Positions 15,634 to 26,114 are shown, numbered from the stretch's first letter. The stretch: DNA of 64,000 nucleotides from Alcanivorax limicola (GCF_019931215.1 NZ_JAIOUB010000002.1:124001-188000), one strand, 5' to 3'. The notes: generated by a model from the sequence alone, not told the origin. Made by a program: numbers and translations.

Positions 15634-17469
15634 TCATGACTCCCGGAGACGCTCCGCCAGCCCGGAACTGCGACGAACCTTGCGTGCCAACGTCAAGCGT
15701 AGCACCTCATCCGTACTCGCCACGCCCACAGACTCCCGGGCCCGTGTGATGGCGGTGTAGAGCAACTCTCGGCCCAGCAGTGGTGAGTCACTGTCCGGCA
15801 GCACCACCAGCACACGATCAAATTCACTGCCCTGACTTTTGTGGATCGTCATCGCCCAGGCATCCTCGAAGTCCGGCAACCGCACCGGTGGCACATAGCG
15901 CAACTCACCATCCGCCCCGGCGAAAACCACCTTCAACTGTCCGTCTGCCGGGTCCATGAGCGCGACGCCCGCATCGCCATTGAACAGACCCTGGCTCCAG
16001 TCATTACGCGTCAGCAGCACGGCACGTCCGGGAAACCAGGCATGCGGCCCACACAGGCCCCGTGCACGCAATGTACGCACGATCAGCGCGTTGAACGTCT
16101 CCATGCCCAGCGGCCCACGACGCTGGGCGCACAGCAGGCGAAAGCGGCCAAAGGCGGCCAACACGTCCCGGGCAGGCGCGCCCCGGGCGGCCAGCGTCAA
16201 CATCGGGGTCAGTGCAGTAATGGCATCCTCCACCAGCGCCGCACGATCTGGCGCGGGCCAGCTGAGGTTGGCCGGCGGCGCCTGCCGCAATGCATCAACC
16301 GCCGCCTGATCCCCCAGACGTACTGCCTCCGCGAGACGACCAATCCCGGACGCCGCATCAAAGCGATGCACCTGCTCCAGACGCACCACCTGATCATCCG
16401 GCAGTCCGGTTTGCCCATCCTGCGAGACACCCGCGAGGGATTCGCCAAGCAAGCGGCTGAACAGATTGGGTGAAAAGCGATTGCGTTGCCGCACGGCCGT
16501 GTCCGGTTGATCGGTATCCGCATGCCCGCACAGATCGGCAAACACACTGCCGGCCTCCACCGAGGCCAGCTGGTCCCTGTCACCCACCAGATACAGCGCC
16601 GCATGGTCCGGCAACGCCGCCACCAGTTGCGTCATCAGCCCCAGATCAATCATCGAGGCTTCGTCCACCACCACCACGTCCGCCGGCAAGGGCCGCCCGG
16701 CGTGATAACGCGGACGGCCATCGCGGCTGGCGCCGAGCAAACGATGCAGCGTCACCGCCTCCACCGGCATCGCGGCACGCAGTGCATCCGGTAACGGCAG
16801 GTCGGCCAGCGCGGCACGCAGGGATTCAGTCAAGCGGGCTGCCGCCTTGCCAGTGGGTGCCGCCAGTCGCAGCCGTGGCAGAGACAGTGGCGCGTGCTGT
16901 TGCGCCGCCAGCAGATGCAGGGCGAGCATGCGTGTCACCGTCCAGGTCTTGCCGGTACCCGGCCCGCCGGTAATGATGCCAAAGCCATGCAGCACACAAT
17001 TGATGGCCGCCACTTTCTGCCAATCGACTTGCCCGTCTGCGACCGGCGGGAACAGCGGCGCCGCGAGGCTGCCCAACAGCCCCACGGGCCAGTCACGCAG
17101 TTGGCAACGCTGCCGCACCGCATGCACCACCCGGCCCTCCGCCTGAAAGTGCCGTGACAGGTAAAGACGGTTGCCCTCCAGAATCAGCGGCGCGATGTCA
17201 TCCGGCGCGCCAATAATCACGCCATCGGCCAGCGGCGCGACGGTCGGCACCAGCCAGGGGCAGTCGTCCGCATCAAAGGGACGTGGCATCGGCAGACTCA
17301 GGTCCAGACACACATGCCCCTGCCCGGCCAGATGGCTGATCAGTGCCATCAGCCATACCGGCTCGTCGTCGTCCGGGCTGTGCTGCGCCACCAGGCGCGC
17401 CAGGCTCATGTCCAGCGGCCGCAGCAGCCCCTTGTCGAGACGATGCTCCAGCCAGCGCAGGGCGCTCAT
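15634..17469 (-). CDS. recD: Exodeoxyribonuclease V subunit alpha (RecD helicase)
   Basis: The 611-aa subunit is a 5'-3' superfamily 1B helicase. Walker A is GGPGTGKT at 168-175, followed by motifs such as AAPTGKAAARLTESL, VVDEASMIDLGLM (Walker B), LVGDRDQLASVEAG and the C-terminal TIHKSQGSEFDRVLVVLP and YTAITRARE. RecD acts with RecB and RecC at double-strand ends in recombination repair and degradation of foreign DNA. The gene is last in the recC-recB-recD set and overlaps the recB stop by 4 bases. Confidence 0.96.
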   Translation of the reverse strand: MSALRWLEHRLDKGLLRPLDMSLARLVAQHSPDDDEPVWLMALISHLAGQGHVCLDLSLPMPRPFDADDCPWLVPTVAPLADGVIIGAPDDIAPLILEGNRLYLSRHFQAEGRVVHAVRQRCQLRDWPVGLLGSLAAPLFPPVADGQVDWQKVAAINCVLHGFGIITGGPGTGKTWTVTRMLALHLLAAQQHAPLSLPRLRLAAPTGKAAARLTESLRAALADLPLPDALRAAMPVEAVTLHRLLGASRDGRPRYHAGRPLPADVVVVDEASMIDLGLMTQLVAALPDHAALYLVGDRDQLASVEAGSVFADLCGHADTDQPDTAVRQRNRFSPNLFSRLLGESLAGVSQDGQTGLPDDQVVRLEQVHRFDAASGIGRLAEAVRLGDQAAVDALRQAPPANLSWPAPDRAALVEDAITALTPMLTLAARGAPARDVLAAFGRFRLLCAQRRGPLGMETFNALIVRTLRARGLCGPHAWFPGRAVLLTRNDWSQGLFNGDAGVALMDPADGQLKVVFAGADGELRYVPPVRLPDFEDAWAMTIHKSQGSEFDRVLVVLPDSDSPLLGRELLYTAITRARESVGVASTDEVLRLTLARKVRRSSGLAERLRES

Positions 17470-20400
17470 GTGCCCTCCCCGTCGGCCGTCGCGCCGAACA
17501 GCTGATCAATACGTGTGAGCATCGCCACATCGGGCTGCGCAAACCAGACCCCCTGCCCGGGCGCCGCATCCGGCGCTGCCATGCCGCGCAGAAACAGATA
17601 ACCGATGCCGCCAAAATGCCGGGCCGGATCATAATCCGGCAAGGTCTGCCGCAGATGGCGATGCAAAGCCAGGGCATACAACATGGCCTGCACATCGTAG
17701 CGGTGCTCCGCCATCGCAGCGTCCAGCGCAGCGGGGTGATAGTCGCGACCCTGCGGCCCCAGCCAGTTGCTCTTGAAATCCACCAGGAAGTAGCGCTCGT
17801 CGGCGACAAAAACCAGATCAATAAAGCCCCGCAGCATGCCTGCGACCCGCTCGAACCCCAGGGTCGGGCGCGGCAACGCGGCGGGCAGCAGTTGCACCGC
17901 CTGTTCCAGCGCCACCGCATCCAGCCCGGCGACCGGCAGCATGAATTCCATCTCGGCCTGCCAGGCCGCCGCATCACCCAGGGCGGGCGCATCCGGCGCC
18001 AGCGGCAAACGGCAAACCGCCTCTGCCATGCGTGTCACCACATGCGTCCAGTCACTGCTGATGCCATGCCGGGAAAGTTGCTCTCCCACCATCTCCGGAT
18101 TGACCGTCCGGGCGCGAAAATCAATGCGCTCGAAAATACCGTGCAGGCAGATCCCCGGCGCCGCGCCACGGGGGAAACCATGAATACCCTGCTGCAAAAC
18201 GGGCGCACCCGAACCCGGCGCACCGGGACCGGGCACACTGATTTCCGCCGGTTCAAAATGCTCCGCCTGCGGGTGCTCAAGATTCCGCGTCAGGCCGCTG
18301 TAGCTGGTCAGCCGCCAGTCATCCTGCAATACGCCACTAAACGTGCGCACGCCGCGCGCCGAGACGCGCTCGGCGGCCGGCAGCGGGCCGCTGACGCGTG
18401 GCATGTCGCTACACCAGGCCACCGTGCGATTCTCCGCCAGGGCATCCATGCAGCGCCGGTAATCCGCCACATCGGTCTCGTCGGCGCCCAGCCCCAACAG
18501 GTGATGCAATGCCGCTTCACTGCGCCCCTGCCCCACCGGAGCGAACATCACGTAACAACGGTGGATGCTGCGAGTCAGTGCCACGTACAGCAGGCGCATG
18601 TCCTCACCCAAACGTTCGCTGCGCGCCTTGTCGCGCACCTCCGCCAACGCCGCCTCATCCAGCAGGCGTTCCGCATCCAGCGCCACGCAGGGACCCTCGT
18701 CGTCGGTATAACCGATATCCATCGCCGCCCGGGACGGTGCATGCCACATGCCCGCCACAAAGGTCACCGGATACTGCAGGCCCTTGCTGGTATGGATGGT
18801 CACCACCTGCACCAGATTGTCTTCACTTTCGAGACGCAACTGGCGACCGTCCTGGTCGCTGCCGGTCTGGCGCTGGCGCGCAAACCAGTGCAGCAACTCA
18901 CGCGGGCCGCCCTGACTGCCTGCAGCCTGTTGCAGCAATTCGCACAGATGCAGCAGGTCTGTGAGCTGGCGCTCTCCGTCGCGGGTCGCGCGCAAACGCA
19001 CCAGCACGTGCTCCTGCTCGAACAGGTGGTACAGCGCCGGCATCACACCCCGGGTGCGCCACTGGCGCGCCAGTTCGTGGAACAGGTTCAGGGTTCTCGG
19101 CCACTCCTGCGGATGCTGGAAACGCTGGTACAGCGTGGCCGGCGGCTGGGCAAACAACGCCGTGCCCAGCGCGCTGCGCACCAGGCTTTCATTTTCCGGT
19201 TCCGCGAGCGCCGCCAGCACCTGTTCCAGGTCCGCCGCGATGGCCGTATCGAACACGCTTTGCCGCCCGCGATACACACAGCCCAGGCCTTGCTCCGCCA
19301 GCGCATCGCGCACCTGGCGCGCCTCGGCATGCCCGCGCACCAGCACGGCAATGTCCCGCGCCACCAGCGGTTGCTCGCCGATGGCCGCGCCGCCCGCGGC
19401 GGCCAGGCCGAGCAGGCGGCGGATTTCGGCAGCAATCCACTGCGCCTGCCATAACTGACCGCGCCCCTTGCTGTCGCCAAGTGCCTCGGCGTCCGGGTCC
19501 GCCAGCACCATCGTCAGTGCGGCGCGCTTGTCGTCCGTCACCAGCGGCATGGCATCGGCCCGCCCTGCGGCCCGCGCGTTGTGGAAGCGAATGCCCGGCA
19601 GCACGAACGGATCGTCATGGCTGGCAAACAGCTTGTTCACTGCCCGCACCATGGGCGTGCCCGAACGCCAGTTGACGCCCAGCGTAAAGCGGCGCTCTGG
19701 AGCACAGTCTTCCCGGGCGGCAAGGTAGGCGTGAATGTCGGCGCCCCGGAAGCGATAGATCGCCTGCTTGGGGTCACCGATCATGAACAGCGCGGTATCC
19801 GCTCGCCCGTGGTAGAGCGTGCGGAAAATCCGGTATTGCATCGGGTCGGTGTCCTGGAATTCATCTACCAGCGCGACCGGGTACTGTGTCGCCAGTACGC
19901 TGGCCAATGTGTCGCCGCCCTCGCCCTGTAATGCGCGCGCCACATCGGAGAGCAAATCATCCATCCCGCGCTGGCCAGCGTTTTCTTTCAGCCGGGCCAT
20001 GCGCGCCAGCACCTGCTCACGGGCGTGGCTGAGCAGGCCGGCGCGTTCCAGCGCCGGGGCCAGCTCATCAGCGCGCACAATATCCGGCAGCAGATCCAGC
20101 AACTCGTGGCCGGGCACGTCGGCAAGCCGTTCCGGTTTCGCCGCAGCGCGCAACTCCTCCGGATACAGGCGACGGCTCTGCAACTCGCCATTACCGGTGC
20201 GCGCCACCGGGCTGTCCGCCTCACCCGCGACCCAGGCGTCCAGCTGGTTCAGGGCGGGCTGCAACCAGCGCCATTGCAACTTGCGGCCATTGAATACCTT
20301 GTCGTCACAGGCCTGTTGCAGGTGCCGACTCACCACACTGCCGTGGGTTTGCCAGGCGACACGCAGCTCCGACAACATGGCATCCCGATGCCGGGCCTGC

Positions 20401-21068
20401 TTCTCCAGCCCCGGCATATCCAGCGCCGGTCGCAAGCGCGGCAGCGGTTCACGCAGCAAGGGCCGCAGCTGTTGCTGCAAGCCGTCCGGCGTGCCAAAGC
20501 AGGCCACCAGGCGGGCGCCGTCCAACTGCCCACGCACCGGGCCGCCATAGACAAAGCGACGCCAGAAATCTGCCACGGCTTGCTGCACCAGGGCGCTGTC
20601 GTCTTCCACGAACGCCACCTCCATGGGCGCCCCCAGATCCAGCGCGTGCTGCCGCAACAGGCGCTGGCAGAAACCATGAATGGTGAAAATCGCGGCGTTG
20701 TCCATGCTGGTCAGCGCGCGCTCCAGCAACAGCAGGGCCTGGTCGGCGCTGATGTGCTGCAACAGGTAACGCTCGAACGCATCATCACTGGCGCCGCGCT
20801 GGAACAGCTGCCGCGCGTCGCTGAGGCGCGCGCGGATGCGGCCGCGCAACTCCGCCACCGCCGCCCGGGTAAAGGTCACCACCAGAATGCTTTCCACCGG
20901 TATCGGCGCGCTCTGACCCACCCCCAACACCAGACGCAGATACAGCCCGGCAATGGAGAATGTCTTGCCGGTACCGGCGCTGGCTTCAATCAGATTGAAG
21001 CCGTCCAGCGTGATACTGGTCAGATCCAGCGGCTGCGGCAGGTTCAGGCTGTGCGTCACTTTATTCAT
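17466..21068 (-). CDS. recB: Exodeoxyribonuclease V subunit beta (RecB helicase-nuclease)
   Basis: The chosen start (MNKVTHSLNL, AGGTG seven bases upstream) overlaps the recC stop codon by 8 bases; an in-frame start 24 bases further up is less likely. The 1200-aa protein is a UvrD-like 3'-5' helicase with EASAGTGKT near residue 35, VDEFQDTDPMQYRIF, and MIGDPKQAIYRFRGADI. The C-terminal nuclease domain has GFIDLVF followed by FLVDFKSNWLG, matching the Asp and Lys of the RecB nuclease centre. A full-length, intact subunit. Confidence 0.96.
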   Translation of the reverse strand: MNKVTHSLNLPQPLDLTSITLDGFNLIEASAGTGKTFSIAGLYLRLVLGVGQSAPIPVESILVVTFTRAAVAELRGRIRARLSDARQLFQRGASDDAFERYLLQHISADQALLLLERALTSMDNAAIFTIHGFCQRLLRQHALDLGAPMEVAFVEDDSALVQQAVADFWRRFVYGGPVRGQLDGARLVACFGTPDGLQQQLRPLLREPLPRLRPALDMPGLEKQARHRDAMLSELRVAWQTHGSVVSRHLQQACDDKVFNGRKLQWRWLQPALNQLDAWVAGEADSPVARTGNGELQSRRLYPEELRAAAKPERLADVPGHELLDLLPDIVRADELAPALERAGLLSHAREQVLARMARLKENAGQRGMDDLLSDVARALQGEGGDTLASVLATQYPVALVDEFQDTDPMQYRIFRTLYHGRADTALFMIGDPKQAIYRFRGADIHAYLAAREDCAPERRFTLGVNWRSGTPMVRAVNKLFASHDDPFVLPGIRFHNARAAGRADAMPLVTDDKRAALTMVLADPDAEALGDSKGRGQLWQAQWIAAEIRRLLGLAAAGGAAIGEQPLVARDIAVLVRGHAEARQVRDALAEQGLGCVYRGRQSVFDTAIAADLEQVLAALAEPENESLVRSALGTALFAQPPATLYQRFQHPQEWPRTLNLFHELARQWRTRGVMPALYHLFEQEHVLVRLRATRDGERQLTDLLHLCELLQQAAGSQGGPRELLHWFARQRQTGSDQDGRQLRLESEDNLVQVVTIHTSKGLQYPVTFVAGMWHAPSRAAMDIGYTDDEGPCVALDAERLLDEAALAEVRDKARSERLGEDMRLLYVALTRSIHRCYVMFAPVGQGRSEAALHHLLGLGADETDVADYRRCMDALAENRTVAWCSDMPRVSGPLPAAERVSARGVRTFSGVLQDDWRLTSYSGLTRNLEHPQAEHFEPAEISVPGPGAPGSGAPVLQQGIHGFPRGAAPGICLHGIFERIDFRARTVNPEMVGEQLSRHGISSDWTHVVTRMAEAVCRLPLAPDAPALGDAAAWQAEMEFMLPVAGLDAVALEQAVQLLPAALPRPTLGFERVAGMLRGFIDLVFVADERYFLVDFKSNWLGPQGRDYHPAALDAAMAEHRYDVQAMLYALALHRHLRQTLPDYDPARHFGGIGYLFLRGMAAPDAAPGQGVWFAQPDVAMLTRIDQLFGATADGEGT

Positions 21069-24000
21069 AGGGCAGCACCTGGGCCACATCACGCAGCGGC
21101 GCCAGAATACGACGGCCGTGGCGGATAAATTCGCGCATCACGGGTTCGGGAAACAGCCGTGCAACCGCGGCGTCAGCCGCCTCGCCCGCGACGCGGTCAC
21201 TGCCCAGCAACACGCTTTCCACGCGCTCCACATCCTCCGGCCAGACCAGCGCGGCCCAGCCGGTTTGCGGCATGAACGGCAACGGCGCCGCCAGGCCCTG
21301 CCGGTACAGCGCCAACAGTTCGCGCAGATGTTCCTGTGCCACCTCCGCAGGCAGCGCCGGCAGATGCAGGCGCACATCCCGGAAGAACGCTGTACTGCGC
21401 CGGGCCGACTCATTCAGCGGCAACGTATTGAGTGCCAGATGATTGAGCCACAGCGCCAGCATATGCCGGACCTTGGGCAGCTTTGCCGAGGCATTCAGTG
21501 CTGTTTCCTTGCGTGGTGCGTCCGCGCTGCTGAACAACCGCGAGGCCGAACTGATCTGCACACCACAGCTGGCCAACTCCTGAAAATGCCCGCCCAGCCG
21601 CACATCCGACGCCGCGCCGGTGCCAGCAATATCGAACGCCATGGGAGAGAGCAGTTCGCCTTTGGCCCAGAGCCGTCGCACCCGCCGGGCATGCTCCGCC
21701 GCTGACGTGACGTGGGCTTGCACCAACGCTTCCCCCGGCGCCCCCGGCGGCAGCTGGCCGCTGCCTTGCCAACGCGTGATCAACGGTTCCAGTGCCTCAC
21801 CGGCCAACACACGTTCCAGCACCTGTTGCTCCAGCTGCCAGATTTCCAGGCCGCCGGCAGCAAACGGTTCGTCATCCTCCAGCACCCGCGTGGTGTCACC
21901 CAGGTAGACACCCAGCCGCCATTCCAGAAACGCGCGGGCGGGGTTACGCAAGAAGCGATTCAGCTCAACGGTGCTGATATCCAGCAACCGCTCACTGAGC
22001 CCGGCATCGGCCGGCAAGGGCGGATTCAGGCAGCTCAACTTGCGCGCCGCCGCCACATCCGCCCAGTGACGTGCGTAGGAGAACAGGGCGTCACCGCCCT
22101 GTTGCGAGAAATAACGGGGACTGAAGGGTTGCAGCGGATGGACCACGGTCAAGGCCCTGGCCAGGCCGGGATCAAGAAATGCCTGATCCAGATAATCCGT
22201 CAGCTCCGCCAGGACCACGGACGGCGGCCGCTCGCTGTTGTCCTGGGCGTCGCGGCCGCACCAGCTGATATAGAGATGGTCACGCGCCGACAACAGCGCT
22301 TCGAGAAACAGGTAGCGGTCCTCGGCGCGCCGGGAACGATCCCCCGGCAATGGCTTGAGACGCATCAGGTCGTGCCCGGCCGGATGCTCCGGGCGCGGGT
22401 AGGCATCATCCTGCATGCCCAGCAGACAGACCACGCGAAACGGCACGCTGCGCATGGGCATCAGGGTGCAGAAGTTGACGCGCCCGGCGAGGAAGCGCTG
22501 CCCGCCCGCACTGCCGGACAGCGTCTGTCGCAGCCAGCTGTGAATCATCTCGACATCAAGAGGTTGATCCTGGAGCGCCTGGGTCGCGCCCCGGGCCAGC
22601 TCATCCAGCGCTGTGCGCAGCTGATCCAGTTCCGCGTCCCAGGCCGGATCGGCGGCGTAGCAATCATCCAGCAGACGGTTAAGCCGCTGCTGCCAGTGCG
22701 CCGCGCTGCACGGCTCGCCCAGCTCGGCCTCGAAACGTTGCAGCCGATGCAGACACTCGCCCAGGCGCCCGGCCAGCTCGGCCTGGCCCTGGGTCAGACC
22801 GGCGAGGCTGGGAACCGCTTCCCAGAGCACTTCATCTTCGCCCAGCGCCACCCCCAGCAGGATACGTTCCAGGCCGGCGGCCCAGCTGTTTTCCCGGAAC
22901 GCCGGCAAGTCCAGCCGCGCCCGGTGGCTGCCATCCAGCCCCCAGCGAATTCCAGCCTGCTCGATCCAGCTGCGCAGCAGCGGCAGATCATCCACGACAA
23001 AACCGAAACGCTGCCGAATCGCTGGCACATCCAGCAGGTCCATCACCTCATTGGCGGTAAAGCGACTGACCCGCGGCTGCAACAATTGCAGCACACTGCG
23101 CAACAGCGGCGCTTCATCCGCGAGGGAGCGATCTGCGATGGCCCAGGGAATACTGCTGTCACGTTCGCCCTGCCGCTGGGCACCGAACACCGCCTCGATC
23201 AGCGGCGCATACTCCCCGACATCCGGCATCATCACCACAACATCCCGAGGCGTCAGGGTGGCATCCTCGTCAAACAGGGCCAGCAGGCGGTCGTGCAGCA
23301 CCTCCACTTCTCGCATCGGGCTGTGACAGTCATGCAGCTGGATATGGTGCGACGCGCTGGCCGGCCGGGGCGCCTCGCGGCCATCGCGCAGATGAAAAAT
23401 ATCGGCCTGCACCTGACCCAGCAGGGTGTCTTCTGTCGGCGCATCGAAGGCATCCACCTCCTGCGCCGCAGGCCACAGGCCACCCAGCAACAGTTCCAGC
23501 AGTTCACGCCCCTGGCCACCCAGCGAGGCCAGTAGCGGATTGCCCACTTCGCCGGGCAATTCTTCCCACACCTGTCCGGCGCGCAGTGCATTGACGCGGC
23601 TGCGCGCCAGTTGCCGGTCGCTCTGCACATGGCCCCAGTATTCGGCACTGGGATTGAGCAAAAACAGATGCACATCGCACTGTTCGCCCAGCGCGCCCAG
23701 CGCTTCCAGCTGTGCGGCGGGCTGGGTCGTGGGTCCGAACAGAAACACACGCTCAGGCAGATGCCGCGCGCTGAGATTGCTCGCCAGACGTCGGGCGTCC
23801 ATCAACTCACCCCGGTGCAGATCATCCGGCGCCAGGGCGCGTATGCGCCGGGCCAGGCGTTGCCAGAGCAGCGGCTGCCAGTGACGGCTGGCCGGCACGC
23901 CCTGCCAGTCACCCCGCTCCCAGGCCACCAGCCAGGCCGGGCGGTAGACCAGATACTGGTCGAACAGATCGGCAATCTGCTGGCATAGCTGGTAGCGCCG

Positions 24001-24375
24001 CAAAGGGCGCTGGCTCGATGATCGTCCGTCACCGAGATAAGCCAACAACGGCGCGCCGTCCGGTTCCTCCAGCAAGGCAGGCAGTTCGGCCAGCAGATGC
24101 CAGAGAAGATGCTCCTTGCTCCAGGCAGACTGCTCCGGCAGCTCAGGATGCAGACGACGATGCAATTGCCAGAAAAAGGACGACGGCAGGGGGAAGGCGA
24201 TATTGGCGGCAATGCCGCGCTCGGCGGCCAGATACAGTCGCAACCAGGTGGCCATGCCCGGGCTGTGCACCAGCACCTGCTCGGGCACCAGCGGCGACGA
24301 CGGGCGCGCCGCCATGACGGCAGCCAGCATGGCAGCAAGATGTTCGAGACGGTTGGACTGATAGAGATAGTGCAT
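21061..24375 (-). CDS. recC: Exodeoxyribonuclease V subunit gamma (RecC)
   Basis: A 1104-aa protein with RecC-typical N-terminus (MHYLYQSNRLEHLAAML), the LVPEQVLVHSPGMATWLRLYLAAERGIAAN block, VFLFGPTTQPA, and the inactive-helicase and inactive-nuclease regions (CLLGMQDDAYPRPEHPAGHDLM; RYLFLEALLSARDHLYISW). RecC holds the complex together and recognises the Chi sequence. It is the first gene of the recCBD run; the order recC-recB-recD without ptrA between matches Pseudomonas-type loci. Confidence 0.95.
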   Translation of the reverse strand: MHYLYQSNRLEHLAAMLAAVMAARPSSPLVPEQVLVHSPGMATWLRLYLAAERGIAANIAFPLPSSFFWQLHRRLHPELPEQSAWSKEHLLWHLLAELPALLEEPDGAPLLAYLGDGRSSSQRPLRRYQLCQQIADLFDQYLVYRPAWLVAWERGDWQGVPASRHWQPLLWQRLARRIRALAPDDLHRGELMDARRLASNLSARHLPERVFLFGPTTQPAAQLEALGALGEQCDVHLFLLNPSAEYWGHVQSDRQLARSRVNALRAGQVWEELPGEVGNPLLASLGGQGRELLELLLGGLWPAAQEVDAFDAPTEDTLLGQVQADIFHLRDGREAPRPASASHHIQLHDCHSPMREVEVLHDRLLALFDEDATLTPRDVVVMMPDVGEYAPLIEAVFGAQRQGERDSSIPWAIADRSLADEAPLLRSVLQLLQPRVSRFTANEVMDLLDVPAIRQRFGFVVDDLPLLRSWIEQAGIRWGLDGSHRARLDLPAFRENSWAAGLERILLGVALGEDEVLWEAVPSLAGLTQGQAELAGRLGECLHRLQRFEAELGEPCSAAHWQQRLNRLLDDCYAADPAWDAELDQLRTALDELARGATQALQDQPLDVEMIHSWLRQTLSGSAGGQRFLAGRVNFCTLMPMRSVPFRVVCLLGMQDDAYPRPEHPAGHDLMRLKPLPGDRSRRAEDRYLFLEALLSARDHLYISWCGRDAQDNSERPPSVVLAELTDYLDQAFLDPGLARALTVVHPLQPFSPRYFSQQGGDALFSYARHWADVAAARKLSCLNPPLPADAGLSERLLDISTVELNRFLRNPARAFLEWRLGVYLGDTTRVLEDDEPFAAGGLEIWQLEQQVLERVLAGEALEPLITRWQGSGQLPPGAPGEALVQAHVTSAAEHARRVRRLWAKGELLSPMAFDIAGTGAASDVRLGGHFQELASCGVQISSASRLFSSADAPRKETALNASAKLPKVRHMLALWLNHLALNTLPLNESARRSTAFFRDVRLHLPALPAEVAQEHLRELLALYRQGLAAPLPFMPQTGWAALVWPEDVERVESVLLGSDRVAGEAADAAVARLFPEPVMREFIRHGRRILAPLRDVAQVLPYE

Positions 24376-24418
24376 CGCCGGATGATACGGCGCGCAGGGC
24401 TGCGCCGCCAGCGAGGGG

Positions 24419-25318
24419 TTACCGGTCTGATTTCTCCAGGGGCCATTCGCGGCTGGCGGTGAGCACTTCGCCGGGAATGACGATTTCGGTGGCCACAGGC
24501 AGGTGATCCGAAAGCAGGCAACTGTTCAGTACCGCCGTTTCCACCGCCTGCAGGCCGCTGCTGACCAGAATATGATCAAGATGCTTTTCCGGCGCCCAGC
24601 TGGGATAGGTGCGATGCTCGCCATCCATCAGCCGCAGATCCAGCTCGGAGAGTGGCGAGTTGAGCAGTTCGTGGGGCAGGCAATTGAAATCACCCATGAT
24701 CACCACGTACCGGTATTGCTTGAGCAGCCCCGCCAGGTACGCCAACTGCGCGTTGCGGTGTTTGCCGCCCAGCGCCAGATGCACCCCCACGACCACCAGC
24801 GGCATGTCCGGGTGGCCGTACTTGGCGATAAACGCGCCGCGCCCGGGCAGCCCCGGCAGGCGATGGTCTTCCACGTGATAGGGCACCACACGGCTGAGCA
24901 TGCCGTTGCTGAACTGGCCGAAACGACCCAGATTGCGATTGAGCTGCTGGTGCCAGAAGGGAAACTCGGCCAACGAGGCCAGATGCACCAGCTGATTGGT
25001 AAAGCGCGAACGCAGGCTGCCGCCATCCACTTCCTGCAGGGCCACCATGTCGTAACTCTGCAGCACGCTGGCAATGTTGCGGATATTGTCGACGCTGTCC
25101 GGGTGCGCCACCAGATGCTTCCAGCTACCGGTGACATACTCACGAAAATTACTGGTGCCGATCCCGGCCTGGATGTTGAAGCTCATCAGACGCAAACGAT
25201 CATCCGGCAGGGCGATGCTGCGTGGCCGCCGGGTACGGCGGCGCAGCCCCTCCCGCACCAGGGAGAAGCCACCTTTCGGTTTTACCAGCGAGAAGGTGTC
25301 TTCACCTGCCTGCGTCAT
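24419..25318 (-). CDS. Endonuclease/exonuclease/phosphatase family protein
   Basis: From the ATG at 25318 the protein has 299 aa; a TTG at 25348, overlapping the dsbA stop, is an alternative start. The DNase I-like fold motifs are seen in order: LRLMSFNIQAG, VALQEVDGG (metal-binding Glu), VVVGVHLALGGKHRNAQLAYL, VIMGDFNCLP (Asp, Asn), and the C-terminal LDHILVSSGL and LLSDHLPVATEI (catalytic SDH). These enzymes cleave phosphodiesters in nucleic acids or lipids. It lies 27 bases after dsbA on the same strand and has no signal peptide. The substrate is unknown. Confidence 0.85.
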   Translation of the reverse strand: MTQAGEDTFSLVKPKGGFSLVREGLRRRTRRPRSIALPDDRLRLMSFNIQAGIGTSNFREYVTGSWKHLVAHPDSVDNIRNIASVLQSYDMVALQEVDGGSLRSRFTNQLVHLASLAEFPFWHQQLNRNLGRFGQFSNGMLSRVVPYHVEDHRLPGLPGRGAFIAKYGHPDMPLVVVGVHLALGGKHRNAQLAYLAGLLKQYRYVVIMGDFNCLPHELLNSPLSELDLRLMDGEHRTYPSWAPEKHLDHILVSSGLQAVETAVLNSCLLSDHLPVATEIVIPGEVLTASREWPLEKSDR

Positions 25319-25344
25319 ACCAGATTGCCCCGATCCAGGTTGCC

Positions 25345-25998
25345 TCAATGCGTCTCGCGCTCGAGATTGACCAGATAATCGATGACCTCGAAGGTCTCCC
25401 GGTCGTTACGCAGGTTATTGCGCAGCACCACGTATTTGCCATTCACGGTGAAGGACGGCACGCCGGTCAGGCGGTAATCCCGTGACGCGGTATCCGCCTG
25501 ACGCACCTTGGTCGAAACGCCGAAAGACGAGTACAGCTCGTTGAACTCATCCGGGTCAACGCCGTACTTGCGGAAGAAATTCGCCAGGGCCGGCACGCTG
25601 AACAGCGGCTCGCGGTGTTTGTGGATGGCATCGAAAATCGGCTGATGAATTTCGTCCAGAATGCCTTTGGCCTCTGCGACAAAATAGGCGCGTGCCAGCG
25701 GCTCTGCACCACGAATGAACAGCACCGGGCTGCGCACGAAGTCCACATCATCGCTTGCGTTGGCCTTCCAGTCGTTGACGGTGGGCTCCACGTTGTAGCA
25801 GGCCGGGCAACCATAGAAGAAGAACTCCCGCACTTCGATCTTGTCCGGGTCCGCCACGCTGACCGGCTCACTGAGCACCTGGTAATGGGTGCCTTCCGCG
25901 AAACGGCTGTGTTTGCCGTCTGCCAGTGCCTGATTGGCCACGCTGGCGCTGAAAGCAAGGCCCAGCAGGGCAACTGCCCCGGCTATCTGTCGCAACAT
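25345..25998 (-). CDS. dsbA: Thiol:disulfide interchange protein DsbA
   Basis: The ATG at 25998 has AGGAGA seven bases upstream and starts a signal peptide (LLGLAFSASVANQALA); the open frame extends further but without support. The 217-aa periplasmic oxidase has the thioredoxin fold with helical insert. Its active site reads CPAC (Cys64, Cys67) rather than the usual CPHC, and the cis-proline loop is TGVPSF. DsbA inserts disulfides into exported proteins and is recycled by DsbB. It sits next to cytochrome c4 as in Pseudomonas. The missing active-site His would be expected to make the disulfide less oxidising. Confidence 0.92.
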   Translation of the reverse strand: MLRQIAGAVALLGLAFSASVANQALADGKHSRFAEGTHYQVLSEPVSVADPDKIEVREFFFYGCPACYNVEPTVNDWKANASDDVDFVRSPVLFIRGAEPLARAYFVAEAKGILDEIHQPIFDAIHKHREPLFSVPALANFFRKYGVDPDEFNELYSSFGVSTKVRQADTASRDYRLTGVPSFTVNGKYVVLRNNLRNDRETFEVIDYLVNLERETH

Positions 25999-26114
25999 CG
26001 GGAATCTCCTTGATTCGGTTCTGATTAGGGGCTTTGACCGACAGATTCGGCAAATGCTCCCCGATAACAGGAGGATATACGATTTTAGTGAGGCTTGCGT
26101 GCAGGCCGCCAAAC

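Noticed and set aside
17343-23535. Very long open frames antisense to recB and recC (about 700 and 600 codons).
   Set aside because: They are mirror frames of GC-rich genes: His/Arg/Gln-rich, with no ribosome binding sites and no domain sense. The sense-strand RecB and RecC motifs are intact.
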